A stretch of 64,000 nucleotides of DNA from Roseomonas aeriglobus (GTDB lineage Bacteria > Pseudomonadota > Alphaproteobacteria > Sphingomonadales > Sphingomonadaceae): NCBI GenBank assembly GCA_016937575.1, contig JAFHKN010000002.1:2790001-2854000 (forward strand). Direction: 5' to 3'. The stretch's first letter is position 1. Every line of letters starts with the position of its first letter. Below, one piece after another: positions 1-11,340 of the stretch. The translations under genes were made by a program, and so were the position numbers. The notes under the pieces were generated by a model. That model saw only the letters and a list, made by a program, of their open reading frames with translations, was not told the DNA's origin and ran no database searches.

Positions 1-422
1 GCCAGGTCGCGCATCCACGCGTTCCACGCACAGCCCCCGACCGCCGCCAGCGCGCAGAAGATGACCTGGACCAGCAGGAACAGCCAGAGCGCAGCGGTGC
101 CCGAGAAAAACGCGAGCACCGCCATCACCGCCAGCATCGTCCGCCCGAGGATCGACGTGACGACGCAGATTCGCTTGCGCATCCGCCGCTTCTCGACCAG
201 CACGATCGCCGGCAGCTGGAGCAACTGGGCGAGGAAGGGAATGCTCGCCAGCACCCCGACCAACAGGTTGGACGCGCCGAGGTGCAGCGCAAAGGCGGTC
301 AGGATGACGCCCGCCGTCAGCGCCGCGGCGCCGCCCGAAAACGCCGCCTCGATCACCAGCAGCCGCAAGCCGCGCTCGCGTTCGGCTTCGGTTACAACGA
401 CTTGCGGGGACAGCGACACCAT
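1..422 (-). CDS. MFS transporter, N-terminal part (cut by window edge)
   Basis: The minus strand is open from an ATG at 420-422 to the window edge, giving about 140 residues starting MVSLSPQVVVTEAER. The translation is strongly hydrophobic after residue 20, with segments such as LLVGVLASIPFLAQLLQLPA and a basic loop VEKRRMRKR between helices, as in the first half of a major facilitator protein. The substrate cannot be told. The C-terminal half lies outside the window, so length and family are unverified. A GGGA stretch directly precedes the start and serves as a weak ribosome binding site. Confidence 0.6.
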   Translation of the reverse strand, partial: MVSLSPQVVVTEAERERGLRLLVIEAAFSGGAAALTAGVILTAFALHLGASNLLVGVLASIPFLAQLLQLPAIVLVEKRRMRKRICVVTSILGRTMLAVMAVLAFFSGTAALWLFLLVQVIFCALAAVGGCAWNAWMRDL

Positions 423-573
423 TCCCGGCCGAACGAGCGGGCGTTCGGCGGGGTTGCCGGCGAACGCCCTGCCCTAAGTTAGGCGCGCCGTGGACCATGT
501 ATCGGTTGTGGGGATCGGCGTCGCGGCAAAGGTCGCGAAGGTCCGCCTGCCCCGGTACGCCGAGCCCGCGCGG

Positions 574-972
574 TCACCGACGCTTGTTGAAGAATCCGTC
601 CAGAAACGCCGTCGCGGCCTTGCCCACCGCATCGGCAATCGCTCCCGGATCGACGCCGGGCGTACCCATGCCGTCGGGCGGCGGCGTGGGCGCGCTGGGC
701 GGGACCGGCGGGACCGGCGGTTCGGGTGGCACGGGCGGCATCGGCGGCACGGGTGGCACCGGGGGTACGGGCGGGACCGGCCCTTCGCCCTGCGCCGGCC
801 GCGGCGTCGACCGCGTCGCCAGTGCACTCGCCGCGATCGCCAGTCCCGCGGCCAGCATCCGCCGTCCTTCGGGAGTCTGCGCCTTGGCGATCAGCTTCTC
901 GGCAGGCTTGCGCACCGCCTTGGACAGCTTCACGCCCGCGATCTTCTTCGGAATCTTTCCCTTCTTCGCCAT
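574..972 (-). CDS. Small basic protein with a proline-valine repeat
   Basis: A 132-aa protein of unknown function. It opens with a lysine-rich stretch (MAKKGKIPKKIAG), continues with an alanine-rich, possibly membrane-seeking segment (about residues 40-52), and then a low-complexity run of PPVPP repeats (about residues 64-100). It ends with a short amphipathic tail. The start at 972 is supported by GAGGTG a few bases upstream. The proline repeat comes from a GGCGGxACxGG-like DNA repeat visible on the other strand. It resembles small hypothetical proteins in sphingomonads, but I recognise no function; an envelope-spanning or structural role is only a guess. Confidence 0.6.
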   Translation of the reverse strand: MAKKGKIPKKIAGVKLSKAVRKPAEKLIAKAQTPEGRRMLAAGLAIAASALATRSTPRPAQGEGPVPPVPPVPPVPPMPPVPPEPPVPPVPPSAPTPPPDGMGTPGVDPGAIADAVGKAATAFLDGFFNKRR

Positions 973-984
973 CGCATCACCTCA

Positions 985-1010
985 AAGTGTATCGCGAATA
1001 TAATACACTT
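985..1010. promoter_or_regulatory. 8-bp inverted repeat overlapping a promoter
   Basis: AAGTGTAT at 985-992 is mirrored exactly by ATACACTT at 1003-1010 with a 10-bp spacer. It lies just upstream of the ribosome binding site of the proline-rich gene starting at 972, and an AT-rich TATTAT/TATATT element sits inside it. The arrangement suits a repressor operator over the -10 region. There is no cognate regulator nearby, so this is inference from position and symmetry. Confidence 0.4.
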
Positions 1011-1033
1011 GAGCGCGCTGCCAAGGGGGCGCG

Positions 1034-3838
1034 TCAGACGCCGAAGATCGAAAAGCCGGCGGCCGCCTCTGCCGTCACGCGGTCGTGTATTTCCATCGCC
1101 GGGTCGGCGATCCCGGTGATCGTCGTCGTCCGCAGCACGCCGTCGCTGCCGATGAAGCCGATGGTGACATTGCCCTCGGTGCCACCGAAGACATAGCGAT
1201 CGGCGGCGCCCTGCAGCACGAGCGTGTCGCCGCGTGCAAAGCCCGTGACCGTCCCGCTTCCCACCGCGTCACCGCCGTGGGTGAAGCGGAAATCGCCGGC
1301 CAGCGCGCTTTGCGTGCCGCTCAGCGCAAGCGTCGTCTGCGGACCGGCTGCATCGACGGTCGCCGCGGTGGTCCCGATCGTCTGCGTTCCCAGCTTGACC
1401 GTGCCGGCCGCGCTGTCGAACGTCAGGACACGTTCGGCATCGTCGAACTTGACCGTCAGTTTCCCCAGTCCGACCGGGATCGTGACCTGTTCGGTCGCGC
1501 TGGTCAGGACGAGCGAACTGCCGAAGCGCGCTGCGGTATAGGTCGCCGCATCCCCCGGCAGCAGCACCGTGTCGCCGCCGGCATTGAACGAGCCATCCAG
1601 CAGCACCTTCGACCCCGGCAGGATCCGCACCGTTTCACGGCTGCTGTAATCGACCGTCGCGCCTTGAAAGGGATCGGCGGCCTGGCGCACGCCGAACACC
1701 GTCAGGTTGCCCGCCGCGGTCACCGTCGCCTGCGACGCTGCCACCAGGATCGACGGCAGCGACGGGTCGGCCGTGCCGGTGACCGTGGCGGCGGACGCCT
1801 CGGCCATCAGCGGGCTCGGGCTGGTGGTGACCAGCTGCCCGCCAACGCGCACAGTGCCATTGACGACGTCGGCCGTCAGCGCGCGGACACCGTCGGCGAA
1901 GACGATGTCGGTCGCCTTCGGCCCCACCGGAATGCCGATCGCGGTGTCGCCGTCGTTCAGGAATATGGTCGATCCGCTGCGGGTCACGGTATAGCTGCTT
2001 GCCGTCCCGCTCAGCCGGATGCGGTCACCACCGGCGTTGAACGACGGGTCGAACACCACTTGCCCCGGCATGTCGAGCACGGTCACATCCTGCAGGCCGG
2101 CGCGGGTGCCGAACACGGTGGCACTGCCCGACACGGTCGCCGCGCCGCTGTCGGGCACGATCAGCTGATAGCGTTCGGTCCGGTCGATCGCGCGCGTCGT
2201 GAAATCATAGTCGGTCAGCCCGCCGAAGCGGACGCCGCCCACCGTCAGCGCGCCATCGGCGATCGTCAGGCTGTAGCTCTGCCCCGCCTGCAGCATCGCG
2301 GCCGGATCGATCGTCAGCACGTTGCCGACCATCGTCACGCGGGCATCGCCGGCGCGATAGCTCTCGCTGAAGCCGTTCGGACCGGTCAGCGTGATGACGC
2401 CGCTGGCGTGCGCGACGGGCCCCGAAAAGATCAGGCGGATGTTGCCGATCGGCGACACGCCGGTCGCCCCGTCGAGCGGCAGGGTGCTGACCCGGATTCC
2501 CGAATAGCCGATGACGCGGGCGTTCGCGGCATCCAGCGACAGGTTGAACACGCCCGACAGAGTGATCTGCCCGCCGGCATAGGTCAGCGTCGTCCCGGCC
2601 CCGGTCGACGTCGCGTTGGTGAAGACACGGTTGCCGAGATCGAACCAGTCCTCGGTCGCCGAGAAATCCCGGACCTCGTCGGTATCGTTGGCGGTCTCGC
2701 GAAACACGAACGTATCGCTGCCGGCGCCACCGATCAGGATATCGTTGCCCGCCCCGCCCTCCAGCGTGTCGTTGCCTTCCAGGCCGGACAGCGTGTCGTT
2801 CCCGGCCAGGCCCTTCAGCACATTGGCGACCGCATTGCCCGTGATCTGGTCCGCCGCCGATCCGCCGGTCGCATTCTCGATCACGCTCGACAGCGCGATG
2901 CCCAGATTGTCGGTGCGGGTATACAGGTCCGCGGTCGTCAGCGTGCTGCGGATGAAGCTGGCATATTGCGGGAACAGCGCCGTCCAGTCCGCGATCTGCG
3001 CTTCGCGCGAATAGAAGCCGATCGTCGAATAGGCACCCGGCGCCAGGTCGACGATGTTCGGCCGGGTGAAGTTCGACAGATCGAGCGTGTCGCTGCCGCC
3101 CGCGTCGTAGATCGCGCACAGCGACGGGTCCGCCTGGTCGAAGGTGTAGACCGTGTCGCCCGCGCGCGTCTTCGTGTCCGCGCCGTAGATCGACTGGACC
3201 GCGGATATGTCGATGACCATCGGCGTGACCGCGACCGCACCGGTAATCGACGCTCTCAGCGAACCGCCCGCCTGGCGAAAGGTGACGATGTCGGTGCCCG
3301 CCCCGAAGGTGTAGGACATCACCGTATAGCGCGTGTTCTCGTACGGCGCCGGGATCGCCGGCGTGTCGAAACTGTGCTCCAGCCCCAGCGAATGGCCCAG
3401 TTCGTGGATCAGCAGCTCGAAATTATAGCTTCCGACGTCGAAGCTTTCGGTCCGGAACGCCGCATTGAGCCACACGTCGCCGGACTTGCCGCCCGGCGTG
3501 GTCGGCACGCCCTGATAGGCATAGCCGCCGGTGTCGGCGTCCATCTCGTAACTGGTGAAGGCGACGCGGATCTCGCCCCGCCCGAGGCCGTCGTCGGCCA
3601 CTTCGGTGAAGTCGGGCGCGATCAGCTCGTCCCATGTCGCGATCGCCGCCTTGAACGCCGCGGCCTGCGCCGGCGTGACGATGCTGTAGGTCGCATAGGG
3701 CTCGGTCCCGGCGGCATAGCCCGGCCACAGGCTGGATGCGGTCGGAATGGAAAAGGTGAACTGCCCATTCCCCAACCGCAACGTCGCCCGCGTCAACGCA
3801 GCCGCGATCTCCGCCGCCGTCAGTGTGACCTTCGCCAT
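1034..3838 (-). CDS. Serralysin-type M10 metalloprotease with RTX repeats
   Basis: This 934-aa protein is a zinc metalloendopeptidase of the M10B (serralysin) family, expected to be secreted by a type I (ABC) system through a C-terminal signal. The zinc motif [11 protein letters not shown] lies near residues 143-153 and the Met-turn VMSYTFG about 25 residues later. A block of calcium-binding RTX nonapeptides ([17 protein letters not shown]) lies around residues 340-380. After it come a bacterial Ig-like segment ([15 protein letters not shown]) and a long beta-rich C-terminal region with repeated GGDxxxLPG/LSG motifs. There is no Sec signal peptide, as expected. The frame is open upstream to 3955, but ATG 3838 begins the conserved N-terminus and has AAGG upstream. 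No secretion genes are adjacent. The protein is longer than classical serralysins (about 480 aa), so the C-terminal half is an extension. Confidence 0.9.
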   Translation of the reverse strand: MAKVTLTAAEIAAALTRATLRLGNGQFTFSIPTASSLWPGYAAGTEPYATYSIVTPAQAAAFKAAIATWDELIAPDFTEVADDGLGRGEIRVAFTSYEMDADTGGYAYQGVPTTPGGKSGDVWLNAAFRTESFDVGSYNFELLIHELGHSLGLEHSFDTPAIPAPYENTRYTVMSYTFGAGTDIVTFRQAGGSLRASITGAVAVTPMVIDISAVQSIYGADTKTRAGDTVYTFDQADPSLCAIYDAGGSDTLDLSNFTRPNIVDLAPGAYSTIGFYSREAQIADWTALFPQYASFIRSTLTTADLYTRTDNLGIALSSVIENATGGSAADQITGNAVANVLKGLAGNDTLSGLEGNDTLEGGAGNDILIGGAGSDTFVFRETANDTDEVRDFSATEDWFDLGNRVFTNATSTGAGTTLTYAGGQITLSGVFNLSLDAANARVIGYSGIRVSTLPLDGATGVSPIGNIRLIFSGPVAHASGVITLTGPNGFSESYRAGDARVTMVGNVLTIDPAAMLQAGQSYSLTIADGALTVGGVRFGGLTDYDFTTRAIDRTERYQLIVPDSGAATVSGSATVFGTRAGLQDVTVLDMPGQVVFDPSFNAGGDRIRLSGTASSYTVTRSGSTIFLNDGDTAIGIPVGPKATDIVFADGVRALTADVVNGTVRVGGQLVTTSPSPLMAEASAATVTGTADPSLPSILVAASQATVTAAGNLTVFGVRQAADPFQGATVDYSSRETVRILPGSKVLLDGSFNAGGDTVLLPGDAATYTAARFGSSLVLTSATEQVTIPVGLGKLTVKFDDAERVLTFDSAAGTVKLGTQTIGTTAATVDAAGPQTTLALSGTQSALAGDFRFTHGGDAVGSGTVTGFARGDTLVLQGAADRYVFGGTEGNVTIGFIGSDGVLRTTTITGIADPAMEIHDRVTAEAAAGFSIFGV

Positions 3839-4033
3839 GCCCGAAACCTTACCCGCCGCCCAGACGCACACCCTGCACTGATCGAGGTTAGCACAAGGTG
3901 AACGATCTGAAAATGTTGGACTATCTTGCGCCCGCCGCCCTGATATCCGAAGCAATTGCCGCGGGTTACCTTGCAGCCTTTGCTACCGGATCCCATCTCG
4001 CGCGTTGGCGGGCGCGGGGCGCTTGCTCCCAGC

Positions 4034-4048
4034 GAACAAATCTGGAAC
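4034..4048 (+). promoter_or_regulatory. Alphaproteobacterial SOS (LexA) box of uvrA
   Basis: GAAC, seven bases, GAAC: the direct-repeat form of the LexA operator known from alphaproteobacteria (GTTC-N7-GTTC on the other strand). It ends 12 bp before the uvrA ATG at 4061, so bound LexA would block transcription or the early leader. This predicts damage-inducible uvrA. The match is exact, and the adjacent gene is a classical SOS member. Confidence 0.75.
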
Positions 4049-4060
4049 AGAACGCAGCCC

Positions 4061-6990
<2,930 letters not shown>

Positions 6991-6994
<4 letters not shown>

Positions 6995-7542
6995 GCCCTT
7001 GGCGGCCTGAGTTCGAAGCCGCGCTTCGCCTGTTCGCGAAACTCAGCGAAGCCATGCGTGAACGCGGCTTGCCCCGGCCGATCTTGGTAGGTGGCGCGGC
7101 AGCAGAATACTACTCCGGTAGTGCAGTAAGCACCGGCGATTTTGATATCTGCTCGCCGATACAGGGCGCGGTCGAAGACGAACTTCTACGACTCGGATTC
7201 AAACGACCAGCTAGTCTCGGACATACAGCGCTCGGCTGGGTACATCCCGATTTGACATTGGGGTTCGAGATCGTTGGTGACACCCCGCTAGACGGGAATG
7301 TCGCATACGATCGCATCGTTCTCGTAGAAAATGTAGCGCACAACGCATCGTTTGCGATTATCCCCGTTGAAGATCTGATTGCCGATCGTATGGGCCAATA
7401 TGCTTCTGGTACGGCACAAGACCGGTTGGACCAGGCACGCATCTTGTTTCGGCTTAACCCTGACATCGATTTGGAGTATCTCGAACGTCGGGTTCGTGAA
7501 GAGAGTTCAGGCGATCATGGCATCGAAGACGTCCGAGACTGA
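6991..7542 (+). CDS. Nucleotidyltransferase-like protein (possible antitoxin or defence component)
   Basis: A 183-aa protein whose GTG start overlaps the uvrA stop by 4 bp. Residues 33-52 carry the signature of minimal nucleotidyltransferase-fold proteins: VGGAAAEYY followed by TGDFD (Asp 50 and Asp 52), the G-G plus D-x-D pattern of DUF6036/AbiEii-like families. [13 protein letters not shown] segment near residue 123 is also typical of that group. The gene is AT-richer than uvrA. It is the first of three overlapping genes with a 65-aa protein and a SIR2 protein, suggesting one transcript and a joint role, perhaps as the antitoxin or modifying part. An internal ATG at 7054 is an alternative start. 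The function is inferred only. Confidence 0.65.
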
Positions 7543-7714
7543 TAACGAGCCGTGGTCCGGCCGACGCGTCGATTTCAGCGAATTCGCGGCTAAGCTTGCG
7601 AAGCGCCGTCAGGATCTCGGATATCCTGAACTTCCGCGAAATAGTGGAATGCGCCGAACTGCGAGCAAGCTGTCATTGCTGGGGGCGATCGCGGAAGTAG
7701 GTGGAAAATGGTGA
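7517..7714 (+). CDS. Small protein of the SIR2 cassette
   Basis: A 65-aa ORF ([17 protein letters not shown]...) that overlaps the end of the nucleotidyltransferase-like gene by 26 bp and the start of the SIR2 gene by 14 bp. The overlaps suggest translational coupling. It is basic, without a membrane segment, and contains DFSEFAAKLAKRRQDLGYP and RRTASKLSLLGAIAEVGGKW. I vaguely recall similar small proteins next to DUF6036-type genes but cannot name a family. It may be an accessory or DNA-binding partner. That it is a real gene is supported by the overlaps and by ordinary amino-acid composition. Confidence 0.5.
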   Translation: MASKTSETDNEPWSGRRVDFSEFAAKLAKRRQDLGYPELPRNSGMRRTASKLSLLGAIAEVGGKW

Positions 7715-8936
7715 ACTTTCTAAGCCTTGCGTGCGAAATCTGAAGTTGGAACGGGAAGATTATGTCGTCCTACTGGGAGCAGGAGCGTCTGTAGAAGCCG
7801 GACTGCTGACTAGTGCAAATCTGACCCAAGCTATATACAATAGCTTTAATGAAAGACAGCGACTCGATCGCTTCGCCCTATTGCTAGCCTATGTAATTTC
7901 TAAACTGCAAGTTAGGAATGCCAAACGAGGCACATCGCCGTATGCCCCAATCGAAGTCGAAGAGCTTTTTGACGCGCTAAATTTACTCTATCGGCGCGAT
8001 TCTATTTTGATATCCGAGTTTGTAGAAAGATGGGACAGTGCTATAGATTCTTACTACACTCGGTTCGATGGAAGTGAGATTCGCAGCAATTTCAATAATA
8101 TCCTCAATAAAACACTCGCACGTGCTAATCGTCGATCTGCATTCGATGCCGGGACAGCAGATTTCGAAAGACTTGCGGCATCACTACAGCCTAGAAGTTT
8201 CTTCACAAACGATGCTCGTCACATACCAGACCCACTTCAACCGTTTTTCGTTTCGCTGATAAAGTTTCTTCAGGTAGACCAATCCAGACTTGATTATCTC
8301 TATCCTCTCGTCAGAGACAAGCGGGCAAGCCTGATAGCGACTTTAAATTATGATCTTTCTATAGAAAAAGCTTGTGAATTAAATGGCCTAAAATATGACT
8401 ATGGCCTTGATCGATGGGCACAACAAAAGCGTGTTGATTGGCGGCAACGCTCCGACGACAAAAGACTTTTGAAAATGCATGGCTCTATCAACTGGACAGG
8501 CTCATTTGAAGATCCAAAAATAAGATACGATGAAATCAAGCCATATGAAAAGAGGATAATGATATTTGGTGGTGTAGATAATAAGCTATCTGCAGATGGA
8601 CCCTTTCTTCAGTTTTTATACAGACTCGAAAGAACTATCCTTCGCACAAATGCCCTTCTTGTGGTAGGATACTCCTTTCGCGATGCACACATCAATGCTC
8701 TCATTAATCGATGGCGGTTAACCCGTCGGAACTCAAAACTTGCTGTGATCGATCCAAGTCCGCCACCTCTTTGGCAATTGGGGTTTGCAGACGGACCTAT
8801 TAAACGACAGGTTGGAGAGAGAGAAACAACGCATACGGCATCAGTGCGTATTATTCAGTCGCCTGCTGGGGAGGGGATTCAGCGCTTTATCAACGAGCCG
8901 GATCTTTTTGACCGCCCGCCGACAGTCACTCACTAA
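7701..8936 (+). CDS. SIR2-like domain protein, probable NAD+-consuming defence effector
   Basis: A 411-aa protein of the SIR2_2/DUF4917-like group. It has the Rossmann nucleotide loop LLGAGASVEAG (residues 25-34), TLNYD near residue 214, KMHGSINW near 258 (the catalytic His of SIR2 folds) and VVGYSFRDAHINALI near 320. In characterised anti-phage systems (ThsA, DSR1/2, SIR2-HerA, SIR2/pAgo) this domain depletes NAD+ to abort infection. There is no deacetylase zinc finger, so histone-type deacetylation is unlikely. The start is probably GTG 7701 with GGAAG just upstream; GTG 7731 is an alternative. The gene is clearly AT-richer than its neighbours and uses many A/T-ending codons, pointing to horizontal transfer. 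No transmembrane segment is seen. Confidence 0.8.
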   Translation: MENGELSKPCVRNLKLEREDYVVLLGAGASVEAGLLTSANLTQAIYNSFNERQRLDRFALLLAYVISKLQVRNAKRGTSPYAPIEVEELFDALNLLYRRDSILISEFVERWDSAIDSYYTRFDGSEIRSNFNNILNKTLARANRRSAFDAGTADFERLAASLQPRSFFTNDARHIPDPLQPFFVSLIKFLQVDQSRLDYLYPLVRDKRASLIATLNYDLSIEKACELNGLKYDYGLDRWAQQKRVDWRQRSDDKRLLKMHGSINWTGSFEDPKIRYDEIKPYEKRIMIFGGVDNKLSADGPFLQFLYRLERTILRTNALLVVGYSFRDAHINALINRWRLTRRNSKLAVIDPSPPPLWQLGFADGPIKRQVGERETTHTASVRIIQSPAGEGIQRFINEPDLFDRPPTVTH

Positions 8937-8954
8937 TAACGACATAGCAGGGCT

Positions 8955-9060
8955 TATACCGCCGCGGCAAAGCCGCGTCGTCGGTCGTCGCTGTAGCGAC
9001 GCCGGCCGGTTCGGCGCCCCGTGCGCTCGCGCGCAGCTTCGCTGCGCTCTCGCGGCGCCG
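8955..9060. repeat. GC-rich palindromic repeat module, left copy
   Basis: A chain of small hairpins joined by CGTCGTCGG and GCCGGCCG linkers: GCGGCAAAGCCGC (8963-8975), TCGCTGTAGCGA, and GCGCAGCTTCGCTGCGC. The same order of hairpin, CGTCGTCGG, hairpin, GCCGGCCG recurs in the 114-bp units at 10881-11300. It lies in the spacer between the SIR2 gene and the terminase-like gene. The remainder of that spacer (9061-9192) shows a short TAGGAA-CT-TTCCTA palindrome at 9065-9078 and the GGGAGG ribosome binding site of the next gene. Confidence 0.6.
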
Positions 9061-9192
9061 AAAATAGGAACTTTCCTAGTTGGAAATCTTCGTATAACTG
9101 GTCTCCCCTCTTGAACAGGAGGGACTCATGCCACACCCGACCCACGACCGGCCGACCGCCGCCACCCGCCCCCACGCGCGGGAGGGCCGGGC

Positions 9193-10527
9193 ATGACCAT
9201 GATGACCCCCATCGAGGGCATCACCGCCCCGCGCATCGCGCCCTCCGCTGACGTCGCCGCCGCCTACGCCGGCACCTTCCCCGCCACCCGCGCCACCGCG
9301 CGCGAGCGCGACACGGCCACGGACGACGACGATCATCTCGCCGACCGCCCGCTCGACCCGCACGATCTGGAGGAGGATTTCGCCCGCGCCGCCGCGACCG
9401 AGGGGCCGGTGTTCGCCACCGCGCGCCGGTCCGACGGCTGGACGCCCGACCGGCAGCGCGGCTTCCTCGATTATCTGGCGCAGGGGTGCACCGTCTCGGA
9501 CGCGGCGACGCTCGTCGGCATGTCGGCGACGTCCGCCTACGCCTTTCGCAAGCGCGCCGCGGGTGCGGCCTTTGCGGTCGGGTGGAGCGCCGCGCAGCTG
9601 CTCCAGCGCAATCGCCTGGCCGACGACCTGATGGGCCGCGCGCTGAAGGGCAATGTCGATCTGGTCATCAATGCGAAGGGTGAGACGGTCGAGCGCCACC
9701 GCCACGACAATCGCCTGGCGCTCGCCCTGCTGACCCGGCTCGACAAGATCGCGGCGGCCGACCTGCCCGACCGCACCGGCGACGCGCGCGCGGCGCGGCT
9801 CGCGGCACAGGACTGGGACCGCTATCTCGACCTGATCGGCCGCGACGCGTCGCCGGCACAGGCCGGGCTGTTCCTGTCGCTGCGCTCGACCCAGGGCGAG
9901 GCGGCCGCGATCGCCCCGATCGTCGCGCTCGCCCGCGCCGACCTCTACCGCCGCACCGGCGCCGGCCACGCGGGCGAAGTCGACGTCCACGACCTCGACC
10001 CCGCGCAGCGCCACACCTGGTCCGCCGCGGACTGGGCGCGCGCCGAGGCCGGGGGGCTGGTGTCGCTCGCCGCGCCGCCCGCCGAACCGGCCGCGTGGGA
10101 GGATGCCGGCACGTCTCAACTTTCTCAACTTCGACAGGAACGGACGGTGTGGTGGGCCGACCACGCCGACGACTGGCGCACCGCCTTTCCCCCGCCTGCG
10201 GACTTCTACGGCGAGGAGGATGGCGAATATGGCGGTGACTATTACAGCCGCGAACTGAGCGACGACGAACGCGACGCGATCGAGACGGTGCGCGCCCGCG
10301 AAATCGAGGCCAAGCGCGTACCCGAGGAGGCGCGGCGGGTGCGGTTCTTCGCCGATCTGCTGGCGGGGAATGTGGGGGTGGATGCCACGGCGGCCGCCAG
10401 CGAACCGTGCTCTGGCGAAGGCCGGAGCCCTGGCGAGTGGGAGGTCGACGCGGCCACCGCTCCGGCCTGCGCCGGAGCACAAGAAGGGTGCGGAGGACGC
10501 GGACGGCCCGATCCCCGTTCGTGCTGA
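9193..10527 (+). CDS. Terminase-small-subunit-like HTH protein, function unknown
   Basis: A 444-aa protein. Residues 80-150 carry a helix-turn-helix of the kind seen in phage terminase small subunits (TPDRQRGFLDYLAQGCTVSD, then AATLVGMSATSAYAFRKR). The rest is acidic and alanine-rich with no recognised domain. GGGAGGGCCGGGC precedes the ATG. No phage structural genes flank it, so it is not evidence of a prophage; I recall similar lone proteins in sphingomonad genomes. The last 30-40 codons are read through short interspersed repeats, and the stop codon itself sits in such a repeat (GTGCTGAGC). The native C-terminus may therefore have been replaced. Related palindromic repeats flank the gene on both sides. 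Confidence 0.6.
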   Translation: MTMMTPIEGITAPRIAPSADVAAAYAGTFPATRATARERDTATDDDDHLADRPLDPHDLEEDFARAAATEGPVFATARRSDGWTPDRQRGFLDYLAQGCTVSDAATLVGMSATSAYAFRKRAAGAAFAVGWSAAQLLQRNRLADDLMGRALKGNVDLVINAKGETVERHRHDNRLALALLTRLDKIAAADLPDRTGDARAARLAAQDWDRYLDLIGRDASPAQAGLFLSLRSTQGEAAAIAPIVALARADLYRRTGAGHAGEVDVHDLDPAQRHTWSAADWARAEAGGLVSLAAPPAEPAAWEDAGTSQLSQLRQERTVWWADHADDWRTAFPPPADFYGEEDGEYGGDYYSRELSDDERDAIETVRAREIEAKRVPEEARRVRFFADLLAGNVGVDATAAASEPCSGEGRSPGEWEVDAATAPACAGAQEGCGGRGRPDPRSC

Positions 10528-10870
10528 GCTAGCCAGGCGCCCATCAAAGTCCTACTTTGATGGGACCTCGGCCGAAGCACCGCCCTTGTCTTCGGGCCGC
10601 GAGGACGAAGCGGGCGGAGAGGCTATGCCGGTCTCTCCATCCGTTCGTGCTGAGCTCGTCGAAACACTGCCCTCGTCTTCGGGCCGCGCAGGGGATGCGA
10701 GCGGAGGGGCGGTCCCGCTCCCCCAAACCGTCCGTGCTGGGCCAGCCGGGCGCCCAGCAAAGTACCACTTCGATGGGACCCTGGCCGAAGCACCGTCCTT
10801 CGTGCCGCGGGCGGTAGAGTCAGAAGAAGAGCGGCCCTTCGACAGGCTCAGGGCGAACGGGTGTGAGGCG
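10407..10870. repeat. Cluster of short interspersed (REP-like) repeats
   Basis: Several degenerate copies of repeats I associate with sphingomonad genomes are packed here. They include CTGGCGAAGGCCGGAG near 10411 and CTCCGGCCTGCGCCGGAG near 10460. CGTTCGTGCTGAGC occurs near 10517 and again near 10643, and CCTTCGACAGGCTCAGGGCG occurs near 10826. Two partial copies of a longer unit (CAGGCGCCCATCAAAGT... and CGGGCGCCCAGCAAAGT...) lie near 10533 and 10749. Open frames run through on both strands only because the DNA is GC-rich and lacks stops. I see no credible gene here. Confidence 0.65.
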
Positions 10871-10880
10871 GGCGGCGTGG

Positions 10881-11300
10881 GTCCCACCGGCCCCGACGCG
10901 GGAGTAAATCCCGCGTCGTCGGACGGCGCTTCAGCGCCGCCGGCCGAACGTGCCTCAAGCGCAGGCGTAGCGGGCACTACGCCCTGGCCGGCACGTCCCA
11001 CCGGCCCCGACGCGAGAGTAAATCCCGCGTCGTCGGACAGCGCTTCAGCGCCGCCGGCCGAACGTGCCTCAAGCGCAGGCGTAGCGGGCGCTACGCTTTG
11101 GCCGGCACGTACTACCGGACCCGCCGCGGAAGTAAATCCCGCGTCGTCGGACGGCGCTGTGGCGCCGCCGGCCGAACGTGCCTCAAGCGCAGGCGTAGCG
11201 GGCGCTACGCCCTGGCCGGCACGTACCACCGGCCCCGACGCGGAAGTAAATCCCGCGTCGTCGGACGGCGCTGTGGCGCCGCCGGCCGTAACCGGCGCCC
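10881..11300. repeat. 114-bp tandem repeat, about 3.7 units
   Basis: Units begin at 10881, 10995, 11109 and 11223 with GTCCCACCGG or a close variant, so the period is exactly 114 bp. Each holds a hairpin (CGCGGGAGTAAATCCCGCG and variants), CGTCGTCGG, GGCGCT..AGCGCC, and a third hairpin (CGTAGCGGGC..CTACG). The last unit is truncated near 11290 and runs into CCGTAGCTTCGCTACGG just before the sdhA stop. Because 114 is a multiple of 3, open frames persist on both strands (38-residue repeats), but neither has a gene-like start. The array sits downstream of sdhA and may act in termination or mRNA 3' protection. Confidence 0.75.
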
Positions 11301-11340
11301 GAGGCCGCGTCCGTAGCTTCGCTACGGACTTGCGCGCCGG

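Noticed and set aside
1085..3901. 938-codon open frame on the plus strand opposite the M10 protease
   Set aside because: High-GC antisense shadow: arginine- and histidine-rich translation, no motifs, no ribosome binding site, while the minus strand has complete protease motifs.
9193..10527. Prophage indicated by a terminase small subunit
   Set aside because: Only the HTH part resembles terminases; no large terminase, portal, capsid, integrase or lysis gene is near.
10881..11300. CRISPR array
   Set aside because: Units are contiguous 114-bp near-identical tandem copies without variable spacers, and there are no cas genes.
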